Numbered from the stretch's first letter, positions 17,798-27,542 are shown. The stretch is DNA of 64,000 nucleotides from Pseudomonas sp. RIT-PI-q (GCF_001297125.1 NZ_LHPC01000017.1:62001-126000); one strand, 5' to 3'. The notes: a model not told the origin generated them from the sequence alone. Translations and numbers: made by a program.

Positions 17798-17855
17798 GAT
17801 GGACCTCGCGGGTAGTGTGAGGATGCCATCATTGAGCGAGCCAACGGTGAATGCG

Positions 17856-17872
17856 CCACCCGCATCAGGTGG
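17856..17872. promoter_or_regulatory. LuxR-type operator palindrome, copy 2
   Basis: CCACCCGCATCAGGTGG lies 59 bp upstream of the start of LuxR regulator 1, suggesting autoregulation. Same spacing (N7) as the other copies. Confidence 0.65.
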
Positions 17873-17932
17873 TGGCCCTCTGAAACGCACAACGCCCTGC
17901 GAACAGGGCGTTGTTTGAAGCGCGACAAACGA

Positions 17933-19300
17933 TCAGCGGATACCGGCGTTACGCAGCGCAGACGGCGTGAAGTCAGTCATCTTGGCCGTCATGCCATAGG
18001 TCGTCGCGTGCTTGGCCTGGTTGGTCATCGCCAACACGTTGTAGCGACCGGCGATCAGATCGTAGATCCCGAGCATGGCGAAGTTAGGCGCGCCGCGCTC
18101 GTAATCGTTGATCGCATAACCTTCTGCCACACGCCACAGCTGGCCACGGCCATCGTAGTGATCGACCTCGGCAAGTTGCCAGGTGTCTTCGTCGAAGTAC
18201 ATGTCGCGCTTGGCATAGACATGACGCTGACCCGGTTTCAGCGTGGCCTCGACATGCCACACTCGATGCAGCTCATAACGGGTCAGGTCCTGGTTGATAT
18301 GCCCAGGCTTGATGATGTCGTCGTACTTGACCTTCGGCGACTGCAACTTGTAGTTGTTGTACGGGATGTACAGTTCCTTTTTGCCGACCAGCTTCCAGTC
18401 ATAACGATCCGGCGCGCCGTTCATCATGTCGGTGTTGTCGGCGGTGCGCATGCCGTCCGAGCCATTGCCCGGGCCATCATAAGCCACCTGCGGCGCACGG
18501 CGAACGCGGCGCTGACCGGCGTTGTAGACCCACGCCAGGCGCGGCTCCTTGACCTGGTCAATGGTCTCGTGAATCAGGATTACTGAACCGGCCATGCGCG
18601 ACGGCGCGGTGATTTCCTGTTTGTAGTAGTACAGGACGTTGTCGCCCTGCCCGCCTTCGACGCCTTCCATCAATTGCGGGAACGCCAGCTTGTCGTCGTA
18701 CTCGACGATGGAATACGAGCCGTTGGTTTGCGGCGCGGCCTGAGCGGCCTGGCGCTCCATGTTGCCGCCGCGATAACGGTTGGTGTGGTTCCAGTAAACC
18801 TCGACGCCGTTCTTGGGAATCGGGAACGGGTAGTAACGGGTTTGGGTGAAATTAAGCAGGCCATTACCGTCAGGGGTCAGTTCGGTGGTCACCGCACTTT
18901 TCCTGGCAATGTCATAGATGTTTTGGGGCACAGCGGCGGTGCGTTGGGTCTTGTACACCGGGATCTTGTAGCTGTCCGGATAGCGTTTGAACATCGCCAG
19001 TTGGCCAGGGGTCAGCTTGTCCTTGTACTGCTCGGCGTTGGCGGCCGTGATGACCAGCTGCGGCTTTTCGTCGGCAAACGGATCACCAAGAAAACCGTTG
19101 TCAAGCGGCGCCGCGCCGGGTTTCAAACCCCCGGTCCAGGCGGGAATGCTGCCGTTGGCATTGCCCTCTTTCTGCGCGCCCAAGGGCGTCAGCGTGGTGC
19201 CCAGTTGCGCAGCTTCCTGCGGCGAGACAGCCGCCATCACGCTGCAAGACAGCAGCGAAAGCGTCAACGCGCCAATGCGCAGGATCGAGATGTTGTTCAT
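17933..19300 (-). CDS. DUF1329 envelope protein
   Basis: 455 residues starting MNNISILRIG, with GAGGAC 8 bases upstream. A signal peptide is evident (hydrophobic core IGALTLSLLSC, cleavage near VMA-AVS). The mature part has many aromatic and basic residues (RYYPFPIPKNGVEVYWNH) and the family segment WQLAEVDHYDGRGQLWRVAE. DUF1329 proteins adopt a LolA/LolB-like outer-membrane lipoprotein-sorting fold. They are nearly always paired with a DUF1302 beta-barrel, as here, 26 bp upstream. The pair is thought to move or sense hydrophobic compounds at the outer membrane; the exact role is unknown. Confidence 0.9.
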   Translation of the reverse strand: MNNISILRIGALTLSLLSCSVMAAVSPQEAAQLGTTLTPLGAQKEGNANGSIPAWTGGLKPGAAPLDNGFLGDPFADEKPQLVITAANAEQYKDKLTPGQLAMFKRYPDSYKIPVYKTQRTAAVPQNIYDIARKSAVTTELTPDGNGLLNFTQTRYYPFPIPKNGVEVYWNHTNRYRGGNMERQAAQAAPQTNGSYSIVEYDDKLAFPQLMEGVEGGQGDNVLYYYKQEITAPSRMAGSVILIHETIDQVKEPRLAWVYNAGQRRVRRAPQVAYDGPGNGSDGMRTADNTDMMNGAPDRYDWKLVGKKELYIPYNNYKLQSPKVKYDDIIKPGHINQDLTRYELHRVWHVEATLKPGQRHVYAKRDMYFDEDTWQLAEVDHYDGRGQLWRVAEGYAINDYERGAPNFAMLGIYDLIAGRYNVLAMTNQAKHATTYGMTAKMTDFTPSALRNAGIR

Positions 19301-19326
19301 TGTTGTCGTCCTCTTCCCAGGGTGCA

Positions 19327-21159
19327 TCAGAAATTCACGCCAAAGCTGAGCGCAACGTAGTCGCGGTCGACGTTGGTATTGAAATCGCCACCGAAGTAAT
19401 TGGTGTAACTCAGGCTGGCGTTGTAGGTGTTCAGGTAGTCGGCATCCACACCGAGGCTGACCGCTTTGGAGCCTTCATCGAAGTTCGGCCCGTAACCGGA
19501 AACGTCATGGGACCAGGCGATGTTCGGCGACAGGTTGATACCGGCAAACACGTTCTGGTAATCCAGCTTGCCGCGCAGTCGATAGCCCCAGCTGTTGCTG
19601 GTGTAGAAGCCGTCGTTATTGCATTCCTGTGCAGGGTTGCTGGCCGTTGGAGTGCCTACGGCGGTGCCTCGGCAGGTGGCCAGGCCCGCTGCGCCCGGCA
19701 GTTCACCGGAACCGAAGGCCGGGCTGCGACCGAAGCGCAAATCCGAGCCGTCGGCCTTGCCCAGGCCATTGATGTGGTTGTAACCCACTTCGCCGACCAC
19801 CGTCAGGCGACTGGCCCCGAGCACCTGATCAAAGAACTGGGTCGCGGTCACTTGCGCCTGGGTCACCGGCATGCGCTTGTAGCCGTTGACTTCGGCGCCG
19901 AGGTTGCGCCCAGCGAAACCGGTGGTGATCAGTGGCGAGGTCGCGCCGAAGGTGGCTGCCGACAGCAGGTCAGCGGTGTTCAATTGCAGCGGCATGTTCG
20001 GCCGGTAGCTGACTTCGCCCCCCAGTGACACGCCCTCGACGTTGGTCTGGAAACTCAGGCCATAGAGGCGGATATCTTCCGGGGAGTCGATGAAATAACG
20101 GGCACTGCGCGCCGAGGCCAGGCCACCAGCGGCGTTGCTCATCTGATTGATGCTCAGGTACGGGTTGCGGCTGTGATAGTTCATCGCGTAGGCACCGAAC
20201 TCGGTGTCATTCGCCTCTGGCACGAACCAGCGCAACGCCAGGCCGTACTGGCCGCTGTCACGCGCATCATGGTCTTTCAGACGCGGAATGAACGCGTCGT
20301 CAGTGCCCGCGCCGACGGCAGCCAGACTGCCGGTGTTCTGCGCCACACCCGGTGGCAAGTCGAGGCCGGCCACCACCAGGCGGTCGTTACAGCCTTGCGC
20401 TACGCCGTCGCTGCCGAAGAACGTGCCGCAGTTATCGACCACCGACTTGTCCCACTCCAACTGATAGAAGGCTTCAGCGGTAATGTTGTCGGCCAGGCCC
20501 TGGGACACGTAGAGCAGGTTGACCGGAATCAGGCCTTCCTTCACTTCCGCACCCGGGCGACGCAACGCGGCGACGTCGATCGGGTTGATGCTGTTGATCG
20601 AGTTGCCGATGAACGTGCTCTCGCCCCAGCTCACCACTTGCTTGCCCAGGCGTACGTTGCCGACCTGATCGCCGATGCTGTAGTTGTGATAGACGAAGCT
20701 GTCGAGGAACATCGCCCCGGACGACTTCGCCGCGCGGTCGCGCCCCGTGTCGTCGATGTCATAGAACGGGCGATGCTCGTCCATCAGCTCGAAGTCATAC
20801 CAATACTTGCCACGCACAAAGGCACCGCTGTCGCCGTACTTCAGCTCCAGGTCGTGCACGCCCTTGAAGATCTTCGAGAAGGTTTCACCCTTCTTGAAGT
20901 CCAGGCGGTTGTCGTCGGTGGTCCGCGAGGCGGACTCGCCCCCGGGGACGCCCTGTGAGTTGAAGTTGGAAATGAACTGCTTGTCCGGGTCCGCCGCCGA
21001 CCAACTGGCCCCGATCGACAGCGACGAATCGAACTTCGCCTCGATTTCCCCGATATTGAAATCCACTGCGTGAGCGTGAGTGCTCGCGCAAGAGGCAATC
21101 ATTACAGCTACGGCCAGCAGACTTGGCTGGAAGACTCCGCGCATTGTTGTTTTTGTCAT
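19327..21159 (-). CDS. DUF1302 outer-membrane protein
   Basis: 610 residues from MTKTTMRGVF with a GGAG ribosome site. A signal peptide ends near THAHA-VDF. The remainder alternates polar and aromatic residues typical of a beta-barrel and ends in LSFGVNF, an outer-membrane terminal signature with C-terminal phenylalanine. It forms a two-gene unit with the DUF1329 protein. Such pairs accompany catabolic clusters for hydrophobic acids and alcohols. A weaker palindrome CACCCGAACGGGTG lies about 70 bp upstream of the start. Confidence 0.9.
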   Translation of the reverse strand: MTKTTMRGVFQPSLLAVAVMIASCASTHAHAVDFNIGEIEAKFDSSLSIGASWSAADPDKQFISNFNSQGVPGGESASRTTDDNRLDFKKGETFSKIFKGVHDLELKYGDSGAFVRGKYWYDFELMDEHRPFYDIDDTGRDRAAKSSGAMFLDSFVYHNYSIGDQVGNVRLGKQVVSWGESTFIGNSINSINPIDVAALRRPGAEVKEGLIPVNLLYVSQGLADNITAEAFYQLEWDKSVVDNCGTFFGSDGVAQGCNDRLVVAGLDLPPGVAQNTGSLAAVGAGTDDAFIPRLKDHDARDSGQYGLALRWFVPEANDTEFGAYAMNYHSRNPYLSINQMSNAAGGLASARSARYFIDSPEDIRLYGLSFQTNVEGVSLGGEVSYRPNMPLQLNTADLLSAATFGATSPLITTGFAGRNLGAEVNGYKRMPVTQAQVTATQFFDQVLGASRLTVVGEVGYNHINGLGKADGSDLRFGRSPAFGSGELPGAAGLATCRGTAVGTPTASNPAQECNNDGFYTSNSWGYRLRGKLDYQNVFAGINLSPNIAWSHDVSGYGPNFDEGSKAVSLGVDADYLNTYNASLSYTNYFGGDFNTNVDRDYVALSFGVNF

Positions 21160-21225
21160 GCGGTTTCTCCGGTTAAGGATGACGTGGTGAGAGCCCATGC
21201 TAGCGAGGCTCCCGTGATGTCCTCA

Positions 21226-21239
21226 CACCCGAACGGGTG
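21226..21239. promoter_or_regulatory. Possible degenerate LuxR-type operator
   Basis: CACCCGAACGGGTG is a perfect 14-bp palindrome upstream of the DUF1302 gene. It shares CACC/GGTG arms with the other operators, but the spacer is 6 instead of 7, so the assignment is weaker. Confidence 0.4.
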
Positions 21240-21325
21240 ATTTGGATGAGGTGTTTTCGGGCGGATTTTTTACGGCGTAACGACCCGGTTGAGATGCGCT
21301 CACCGGGCGTTACCCTCGGTGACAT

Positions 21326-22114
21326 TCACCCGCTAAACGTCGGCGCTCGTTTGTCGATAAAGGCCGCCACGGCTTCGCGGTGATCGGCGGTCTGGTGCGA
21401 CAGCACCTGGAACGTGGCGGACATTTCCAGCAGCGTGTCGAGTCGGGTATGCAAGGCTTCGCGCAACAGTCGCTTGGCCAGGCGAACCGCATGCGGCGGG
21501 TTGGCGGCAATCGCCGCGGCGATTTCCCGGGCGCTGTCCAGCAGCTGTTCGGCGGGCACGACGCGGGACACCAGGTTCCATTCCGCAGCCTGGCGCGCGT
21601 CGATCATCTGCCCGGTCAGGGTCAGCTCGGTGGCGCGCGAGAGGCCAATGATCCGTGGCAACAACCACGCACCACCGTCGCCCGGAATGATCCCCAACTT
21701 GACGAAGCTCTCGGCAAACTTCGCTTGCTCGGAGGCCACGCGGATGTCGCACATGCACGCCAGGTCGAGGCCGGCGCCGATGGCCGCGCCATTCACAGCA
21801 GCAATCACCGGCACTTCCAGATTGAACAGCGCCAGAGGCAGGCGCTGAATGCCGGTGCGGTATTCCTGACGCAGTTGCATGCCGGACATCTGCGCATAGC
21901 GGTCCATGTCGCGGACATTGCCACCGGAGCAAAACGCGCTGCCGGCGCCGGTGATGATCACGGCACGGACGCTGCTGTCGCGCTCGATCCGCTCGATGGC
22001 TTCGAGGAACTCGGGCACGGCGCTATTGCCGGTCAGCGGGTTGCGCCGCTCGGGGTCATTCATCGTCAGGGTGACGACGTGACCGTCTTGTTCGTACTTC
22101 AGAAAGTTGCTCAT
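21326..22114 (-). CDS. Enoyl-CoA hydratase (crotonase family)
   Basis: 262 residues. The oxyanion-hole segments GSAFCSGGNVRDM (about 58-70) and NGAAIGAGLDLACMCDIR (about 108-125) are present. The catalytic-glutamate region FAESFVKLGIIPGDGGAWLLPR follows, quoted here for its two acidic positions. It would hydrate the enoyl-CoA made by the acyl-CoA dehydrogenases immediately upstream (12 bp gap). It is the last gene of a five-gene minus-strand unit: dehydrogenase, thiolase, dehydrogenase pair, hydratase. Substrate unknown. Confidence 0.92.
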   Translation of the reverse strand: MSNFLKYEQDGHVVTLTMNDPERRNPLTGNSAVPEFLEAIERIERDSSVRAVIITGAGSAFCSGGNVRDMDRYAQMSGMQLRQEYRTGIQRLPLALFNLEVPVIAAVNGAAIGAGLDLACMCDIRVASEQAKFAESFVKLGIIPGDGGAWLLPRIIGLSRATELTLTGQMIDARQAAEWNLVSRVVPAEQLLDSAREIAAAIAANPPHAVRLAKRLLREALHTRLDTLLEMSATFQVLSHQTADHREAVAAFIDKRAPTFSG

Positions 22115-22125
22115 GGCGGTGGTCC

Positions 22126-23127
22126 TTAAGCGGATTGAGGCAGGTTGACGTGGCGCACGAATTCACTGGCGGTAACGCCCGGTTGCGCCAGCAACGCCTG
22201 GCCGACGATGCCGTTCCAATAGGTCTCCGAGCCTTCGCTGACGCGCCACTCGTGCAGGCGTCGGGTGAACAGCTGCAAGTCCAGTTCTTCGGTCACGCCG
22301 ATGGCACCGAACAATGCGTGAGCGGTGGCGGTCACTTGAGGCACCGCCATGCTGGTACGTGCTTTGGCGATGGCCGTCGGGATCAATGCCGGAACCGGCT
22401 GATCGCTGGCGAAGGCCAGTTCAGCGGCGATTCGCGAGGCGGCCACCTGCTCCGCCATGACGCTGAGCTGATGCTGAACCGCCTGGAACTTGCCGATGGC
22501 CTTGCCGAACTGAACCCGGTCGTTGCAATACTCCAGCGTGGTGTCGAGCGCCCGTTCCATGGCCCCGGCGATAGCGGCTGCGTGGATCGCGGCATTGAAC
22601 TGCCGGACCTCTTCACCGTTGTCGCCCAGTGCTGCGCCGACAGTGTCTTGCGGCCAATACAACGTGGCGCACTGACTGGCGTGAACACCGCAGGGCTGGC
22701 GCCGTGCCTGGCTGCAATCGAGCAGCAGCATTGCACCGTCCAGGTTGACCAGGGCAAAGTCGGCCAGCAGGCCATAGGCCAATCGCGGCACACACAGCGA
22801 GCCATCGGCTTCGCGTCGGGCCGTGCCGGAAAGCGTCAACATCCCGGCCGGCGGCAGCTGCGGGCAGTCGCGCAGCAATGCCCGGGCGGCGATGCTCTGG
22901 GCCGCCGGAACGGGCAGCGCATAACGACCGAAGGCGAGGAAAATCGGCAACAGCGCCTCCAGCGAAAGCCCCGCCCCACCCATCACTTCCGGGGTCAGCA
23001 ACTCAAGAAAACCGCCGTCTTCCAGAGCGCTCCATAACGCCTTCACGCCATCACCGTGTTCAACCGCGCGGACCCGCGCAGGCGTGCACAAGTCGATGAG
23101 GATTTTTTCAATTGCTTCAGTGAACAT
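22126..23127 (-). CDS. Acyl-CoA dehydrogenase, short partner subunit
   Basis: 333 residues, shorter than the usual 380. The N-terminal helical domain and C-terminal domain are recognisable (NDRVQFGKAIGKFQAVQHQL, about 210-229), while the middle domain is reduced and lacks the normal TEP-x-x-GSD flavin loop. The end is LHEWRVSEGSETYWNGIV. These traits fit the partner subunit of a heteromeric dehydrogenase, with 23154-24311 as the FAD-binding subunit 26 bp upstream. Confidence 0.85.
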   Translation of the reverse strand: MFTEAIEKILIDLCTPARVRAVEHGDGVKALWSALEDGGFLELLTPEVMGGAGLSLEALLPIFLAFGRYALPVPAAQSIAARALLRDCPQLPPAGMLTLSGTARREADGSLCVPRLAYGLLADFALVNLDGAMLLLDCSQARRQPCGVHASQCATLYWPQDTVGAALGDNGEEVRQFNAAIHAAAIAGAMERALDTTLEYCNDRVQFGKAIGKFQAVQHQLSVMAEQVAASRIAAELAFASDQPVPALIPTAIAKARTSMAVPQVTATAHALFGAIGVTEELDLQLFTRRLHEWRVSEGSETYWNGIVGQALLAQPGVTASEFVRHVNLPQSA

Positions 23128-23153
23128 GACCTTGTTTTCCTATTCGATGGGCA

Positions 23154-24311
23154 TCAACGCAGGCCGAGGCCGCGGGCGATCATGCCGCGCAGGATTTCCC
23201 GGGTGCCGCCGCGCAACGAGAAGGTCGGCGCCACCTGGTTCAGGTAAGCGACGGTGCGGTACAGCTCGTCATCGGCCGGCGCATCCGGATGGGCGCTGAT
23301 CGCGGCGGCAATCGCCGCCGGGATCGCCTGTTCGAATTCGGTGCCGATGTCCTTGACCAGCGCGGCTTCCACCACCGGGCTTGCGCCGCGCGCAAGCAAC
23401 GCCGTCAGCGCCACCGAGAGGTTGCGCAGGCTGCTCAGCTGAGTGAGGAAACTGCCAAGCAACGTGGCTTCGGCGGCGCTGGCACCGTTGCGACGCAGGG
23501 TGTTGGTCCACAGATCGAGCAGCACCACGCTGGAGTAGAAGCGTTCCGGGCCGCTGCGCTCGAACGCCAATTCGGCATTCACCTGTTTCCAGCCACTGCC
23601 CTCCTCGCCCACCAGCGCGTCCTCGCCCAGCAGCACGTCGTCGAACGCCACTTCCGAGAAATGCGCATCGCCGGCCAGGTCAACGATGGGCCGCACGCTG
23701 ACACCCGGTTGCTTGAGGTCGATGATGAATTGCGAGAGCCCGTTGTGCCGGTCCTCAGGCGCGCCGCTGGTGCGCACCAACGCGATCATGTAGTCGGCGT
23801 GATGCGCATTGGTGGTCCAGATCTTGCGCCCGCTCAAGCGCCAGCCACCGTCGCAACGTGTGGCGCGACTGCGCACGCTGGCCAGGTCGGAACCGGCGTT
23901 CGGCTCGCTCATGCCGATGCAGAAAAACGCCTGGCCGGCGCAGATGCGCGGCAAGTAGAAATCTTTCTGGGCATCGCTGCCGAACTTGAGGATCAACGGC
24001 CCGCTCTGGCGATCAGCGATCCAGTGCGCAGCGACCGGCGCACCGGCTGAGAGCAACTCTTCGACCAGCACAAAGCGACTGAACGCATCCAGCCCCGCGC
24101 CACCGTAGGCGCCGGGCAAGGTCAAGCCGACCCAGCCACGCGCTGCCAGTTTGCGGCTGAACACGGCGTCGAAACCGGTCCAGCTGCGCGCCCGCACATC
24201 GGCCGAAACCGCCGGCAGATGCTCATCCAGAAAGCGTCGCACCTCAGCGCGAAAGGCCTCTGCGTGTTCAGGTAACGCCGTCAAACGGAAAGCCTCCAGC
24301 AGACTGCTCAC
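23154..24311 (-). CDS. Acyl-CoA dehydrogenase, FAD-binding subunit of a pair
   Basis: 385 residues. The GTG start at 24311 overlaps the thiolase stop (GTGA) and has a strong GGAGGT 7 bases upstream; the longer ORF runs back into the thiolase gene. Key segments are LTLPGAYGGAGLDA, the flavin loop FCIGMSEPNAGSDLASVRSRA, WTTNAHHADYM and C-terminal RGGTREILRGMIARGLGLR. Translationally coupled to the thiolase gene upstream and followed by the short partner subunit. Acyl-CoA desaturation is inferred from family. Confidence 0.88.
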   Translation of the reverse strand: MSSLLEAFRLTALPEHAEAFRAEVRRFLDEHLPAVSADVRARSWTGFDAVFSRKLAARGWVGLTLPGAYGGAGLDAFSRFVLVEELLSAGAPVAAHWIADRQSGPLILKFGSDAQKDFYLPRICAGQAFFCIGMSEPNAGSDLASVRSRATRCDGGWRLSGRKIWTTNAHHADYMIALVRTSGAPEDRHNGLSQFIIDLKQPGVSVRPIVDLAGDAHFSEVAFDDVLLGEDALVGEEGSGWKQVNAELAFERSGPERFYSSVVLLDLWTNTLRRNGASAAEATLLGSFLTQLSSLRNLSVALTALLARGASPVVEAALVKDIGTEFEQAIPAAIAAAISAHPDAPADDELYRTVAYLNQVAPTFSLRGGTREILRGMIARGLGLR

Positions 24312-25516
24312 TGGCCACCTCCACTGACTTTTCCGTAGAGCGTCACCACACAAGCGCCGCCCAGGCCAAGGTTGTGCGCCATGGCCAGGCGTGCGCCATC
24401 GACCTGGCGCTGATCGGCGTTGCCGCGCAATTGCTGGGTCAACTCGTAGCACTGCGCCAGACCGGTAGCGCCCAGCGGATGCCCCTTGGACAGCAGGCCG
24501 CCCGACGGGTTAATCACGATTTGCCCGCCGTAGGTGTTGTCGCCGTCCATCACGAATTTTTCCGCGCCACCCTCCGGGCAGAAGCCCAAGGACTCGTAGC
24601 AGATCACTTCGTTTTGCGCGAAGCAGTCGTGCAGTTCGCACACGTCGATGTCCTTCGGGCCGACACCGGCCTTTTCGTAGACCTGGCCCACCGCTGCGTG
24701 GGTCATGTGGGTGCCGACCCAATCGAGCAGCGACGGTTTTTCAAAGTTGAAGGACTCGGCGGTGTCGGTGGTCATTGCCTGGGCAACGATTTCCACGTCG
24801 CGGCGCAGGCCGTGCTTTTTCGCGAAACGCTCGGACACCAGGATCGCCGCGGCGCCGCCACAGGTCGGCGGGCACGCCATCAGACGGGTCATCACGCCTG
24901 GCAGAATCACCGGGTCGTTCATCACGTCTTCAACGCTGAGCACCTTGCGAAACAGTGCCAGCGGATTATTGGCTGCATGGCGGCTGGCCTTGGCGCGCAC
25001 AGCGGCGAAGGTTTGCATTGTGGCGCCGTATTTGTGCATGTACTCGCGCCCTGCACCGCCGAAGGTGCGGATGGCCTGAGGCATACCCTCCATGTCGGCG
25101 GTGAGGCCACGCAGGATTGGCAGGAAGCGCTCGCGAGTCGGCGGTCGGTCATCCCAGTGGGATTTCAGCGCGCCGGCCTGCATCTGTTCGAAGCCCACCG
25201 CGAGTACGCAGTCCACCGCGCCGGACTCGATGGCCTTGCGCGCCAGGAATAGCGCGGTAGAACCGGTCGAGCAGTTGTTGTTGACGTTGACCACCGGAAT
25301 CCCGGTCATGCCGACTTCGTAGAGCACGGTCTGGCCGCAGGTGGAATCGCCGTAGACGTAGCCGGCGTAGGCTTCCTGGATCAAGCTGTAATCGATCGCG
25401 GCATCGGCCAGGGCGCGGCGCACCGCTTCCGCGCCCATCTGCACATAGGTCGGGCTTTCGCTGGGCTTGCGGAACGGAATCATGCCAACGCCGGCTACCA
25501 GTACTTTTTCGCTCAT
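24308..25516 (-). CDS. SCP-x-type thiolase (lipid-transfer-like) 1
   Basis: 402 residues. The nucleophile is C82 in NVNNNCSTGSTAL. The catalytic histidines are in ELHDCFAQNE and SKGHPLGATGLAQ. The family, which includes sterol carrier protein-x thiolases, cleaves 3-ketoacyl-CoA with bulky or branched chains. It is clearly paralogous to the thiolase at 37165-38349 and follows a paralogous acyl-CoA dehydrogenase in the same order. The next gene starts inside its stop codon. Confidence 0.92.
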   Translation of the reverse strand: MSEKVLVAGVGMIPFRKPSESPTYVQMGAEAVRRALADAAIDYSLIQEAYAGYVYGDSTCGQTVLYEVGMTGIPVVNVNNNCSTGSTALFLARKAIESGAVDCVLAVGFEQMQAGALKSHWDDRPPTRERFLPILRGLTADMEGMPQAIRTFGGAGREYMHKYGATMQTFAAVRAKASRHAANNPLALFRKVLSVEDVMNDPVILPGVMTRLMACPPTCGGAAAILVSERFAKKHGLRRDVEIVAQAMTTDTAESFNFEKPSLLDWVGTHMTHAAVGQVYEKAGVGPKDIDVCELHDCFAQNEVICYESLGFCPEGGAEKFVMDGDNTYGGQIVINPSGGLLSKGHPLGATGLAQCYELTQQLRGNADQRQVDGARLAMAHNLGLGGACVVTLYGKVSGGGQ

Positions 25517-25546
25517 GGAGTCACCTGAAAAAATGAGGGGAAAGGA

Positions 25547-26686
25547 TCACAACTGGCGCGCGATGAGTTCGCGCAGCACTTCGCTGGTGCCGCCGAAAAT
25601 GCGCGTCACACGCATGTCGACGAAGGCGCGGGCAATCGGGTACTCGAGCATGTAGCCGTAGCCACCGTGCAGCTGGACCATGTCGTCGATGCACTTGCAC
25701 AAGGTCTCAGTGGCGAAGAGTTTGGCGATGGCCGACTCCTGCACCGTGAGGCGCCGACGCATGTGTTCGCCAATGTAGTGATCGATGGTCAGGCGCACGG
25801 CGGTGGCCTGGGCCTTGATGTCGGCGAGTTTGAATTTGGTGTTCTGGAAGTCCCAGACGGTCTGGTTGAAGGCCTTGCGGTCCTTCACGTACTCGACGGT
25901 CTGCTCCAGCAGGCGTTCGAGTTTGGCGGCGCTGTACAGGGCGATGACCAGGCGCTCTTGCGGCAGCTCTTCCATCAGGTGCATGAAGCCTTTGTTTTCT
26001 TCGCCTAGCAGGTTGCCTACCGGTACGCGCACGTTGTCGAAGAACAGTTCTGCGGTATCGGCGGCCGCCTGGCCAACCTTCTCCAGCTTGCGGCCACGAC
26101 GGAAACCTTCACGGTCGCACTCGACCATGATCAGGCTGCAACCCTTGGCTCCGGCGCTCGGGTCGGTCTTGCACACCACCACGACCATGTCGCAGGTCAG
26201 GCCGTTGCTGATGAAGGTTTTGCTGCCGTTGATCACCCATTCGTCACCGTCACGCACGGCGGTGGTGCGGATCGCCTTGAGGTCGGAACCGGTGCCCGGC
26301 TCGGTCATGGCAACGGCCAGGACGGTTTCGCCGGCGCAGATGTTCGGCAGCCATTTGTGCTTTTGCGCTTCGGTGCCCAGGCGCACGATATACGGCGCGA
26401 CGATGTCGGAATGCACACCCAGGCTCCAGCCCGAAACACCGGAGCGGTACAGCTCTTCGATCAACACGGCCGAGTGCCCGAAGTCACCGCCGCCACCGCC
26501 GTACTCGGTCGGCACGGTGAGGCACAACAGGTTGTGGCGACCGGCCTTGAGCCAGGTTTCCCGGTCGACCTGCCCGGCCTCGTCCCACTGAGCCTGCTTG
26601 GGAAGGCATTCACGCTCGAAGAAACGCCGCGCGGTTTCACGCAGCATTTCGTGGTCTTCACGGTAGACGGTACGGTTGATATGCAT
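25547..26686 (-). CDS. Acyl-CoA dehydrogenase, LCAD/IVD-like 1
   Basis: 379 residues. Flavin loop VAMTEPGTGSDLKAIRTTA and FISNGLTCDMVVVV are intact. The position of the medium-chain-type catalytic glutamate is glycine (RIFGGTSEV). A glutamate in LPQERLVIAL matches the base used by long-chain and isovaleryl-CoA dehydrogenases, so the enzyme is probably active with that geometry. First gene of the five-gene unit running to 21326, with a palindromic operator about 80 bp upstream. Nearly the same length and sequence pattern as 35999-37138. Confidence 0.93.
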   Translation of the reverse strand: MHINRTVYREDHEMLRETARRFFERECLPKQAQWDEAGQVDRETWLKAGRHNLLCLTVPTEYGGGGGDFGHSAVLIEELYRSGVSGWSLGVHSDIVAPYIVRLGTEAQKHKWLPNICAGETVLAVAMTEPGTGSDLKAIRTTAVRDGDEWVINGSKTFISNGLTCDMVVVVCKTDPSAGAKGCSLIMVECDREGFRRGRKLEKVGQAAADTAELFFDNVRVPVGNLLGEENKGFMHLMEELPQERLVIALYSAAKLERLLEQTVEYVKDRKAFNQTVWDFQNTKFKLADIKAQATAVRLTIDHYIGEHMRRRLTVQESAIAKLFATETLCKCIDDMVQLHGGYGYMLEYPIARAFVDMRVTRIFGGTSEVLRELIARQL

Positions 26687-26764
26687 CGGGATCTCCAGTG
26701 GATTGCCAGGCTGACGTGCGCCTGGTTCGTGGGATCAATGTATTGGCGTGGGGGGGTGTTGAAT

Positions 26765-26781
26765 CCACCCGGATCGGGTAG
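26765..26781. promoter_or_regulatory. LuxR-type operator palindrome, copy 3
   Basis: CCACCCGGATCGGGTAG matches CCACC-N7-GGTGG with one mismatch in the right arm. It lies 79 bp upstream of the acyl-CoA dehydrogenase start at 26686. Confidence 0.6.
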
Positions 26782-26810
26782 CAAATTTCGACAGAATCAA
26801 ACACCGCCCT

Positions 26811-27528
26811 TGTAGGAGCTGGCTTGCCAGCGAAAGCGTCCTCCTAATCGCCGCAAGGCTTGAGGGCCCCTTCGCTGGCGAGCCAGCTCCTACGGATTTG
26901 GGGGGGCGCGGAATGTGCAAACGACTTCAATTCCTTGTAGGAGCTGGCTTGCCAGCGAAGGCGTCCTCCTATTCGCCGCAAGGCTTGAGGGCCCCTTCGC
27001 TGGCAAGCCAGCTCCTACGGTTTTGGGGTGGTCGCGGAATGGGTAAACGCCCTCAATCCCCTTGTAGGAGCTGGCTCGCCAGCGAAGGCGTCCACATAAT
27101 CGCCGCAAGGCTTGAGGGCCCCTTCGCTGGCGAGCCAGCTCCTACGGGCTTGGGGCGGTCGCGGAATGTGCAAACGACCTCAATCCCCTTGTAGGAGCTG
27201 GCTTGCCAGCGAAAGCGTCCTCCTATTCACCGCAAGGCTTGAGGGACCCTTCGCTGGCAAGCCAGCTCCTACGGGCTTGGGGCGGTCGCGGAATGGGTAA
27301 ACGCCCTCAATTCCCTTGTAGGAGCTGGCTCGCCAGCGAAGGCGTCCTCCTATTCGCCGCAAGGCTCGAGGGACCCTTCGCTGGCAAGCCAGCTCCTACC
27401 GGTTTGAGGGCGATCGCTGGATGTGTGAATGACTTCAATCCCTTGTAGGAGCTGGCTTGCCAGCGAAGGCGTCCTCCTATTCGCCGCAACGCTGGAGGGC
27501 CCCTTCGCTGGCAAGCCAGCTCCTACGG
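26811..27528. repeat. Tandem array of six 127-bp REP-pair units
   Basis: Six units start with TGTAGGAGCTGGC at 26811, 26936, 27063, 27190, 27317 and 27444, a period of 125-127 bp. Each unit holds an inverted pair: GTAGGAGCTGGCTTGCCAGC, a spacer such as CGTCCTCCTATTCGCCGCAA, then GCTGGCAAGCCAGCTCCTAC. The linkers (GGTCGCGGAATG...AAACG) are also conserved. The array fills the gap between the dehydrogenase operon and the ligase gene. No protein gene is visible in it; small ORFs here only translate the repeat. Confidence 0.95.
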
Positions 27529-27542
27529 GCATTTTGGTGACG

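Noticed and set aside
26811..27528. Regular repeats every 127 bp resembling a CRISPR array
   Set aside because: Repeat units are long palindromes with conserved spacers, identical to REP elements elsewhere; no cas genes are present.
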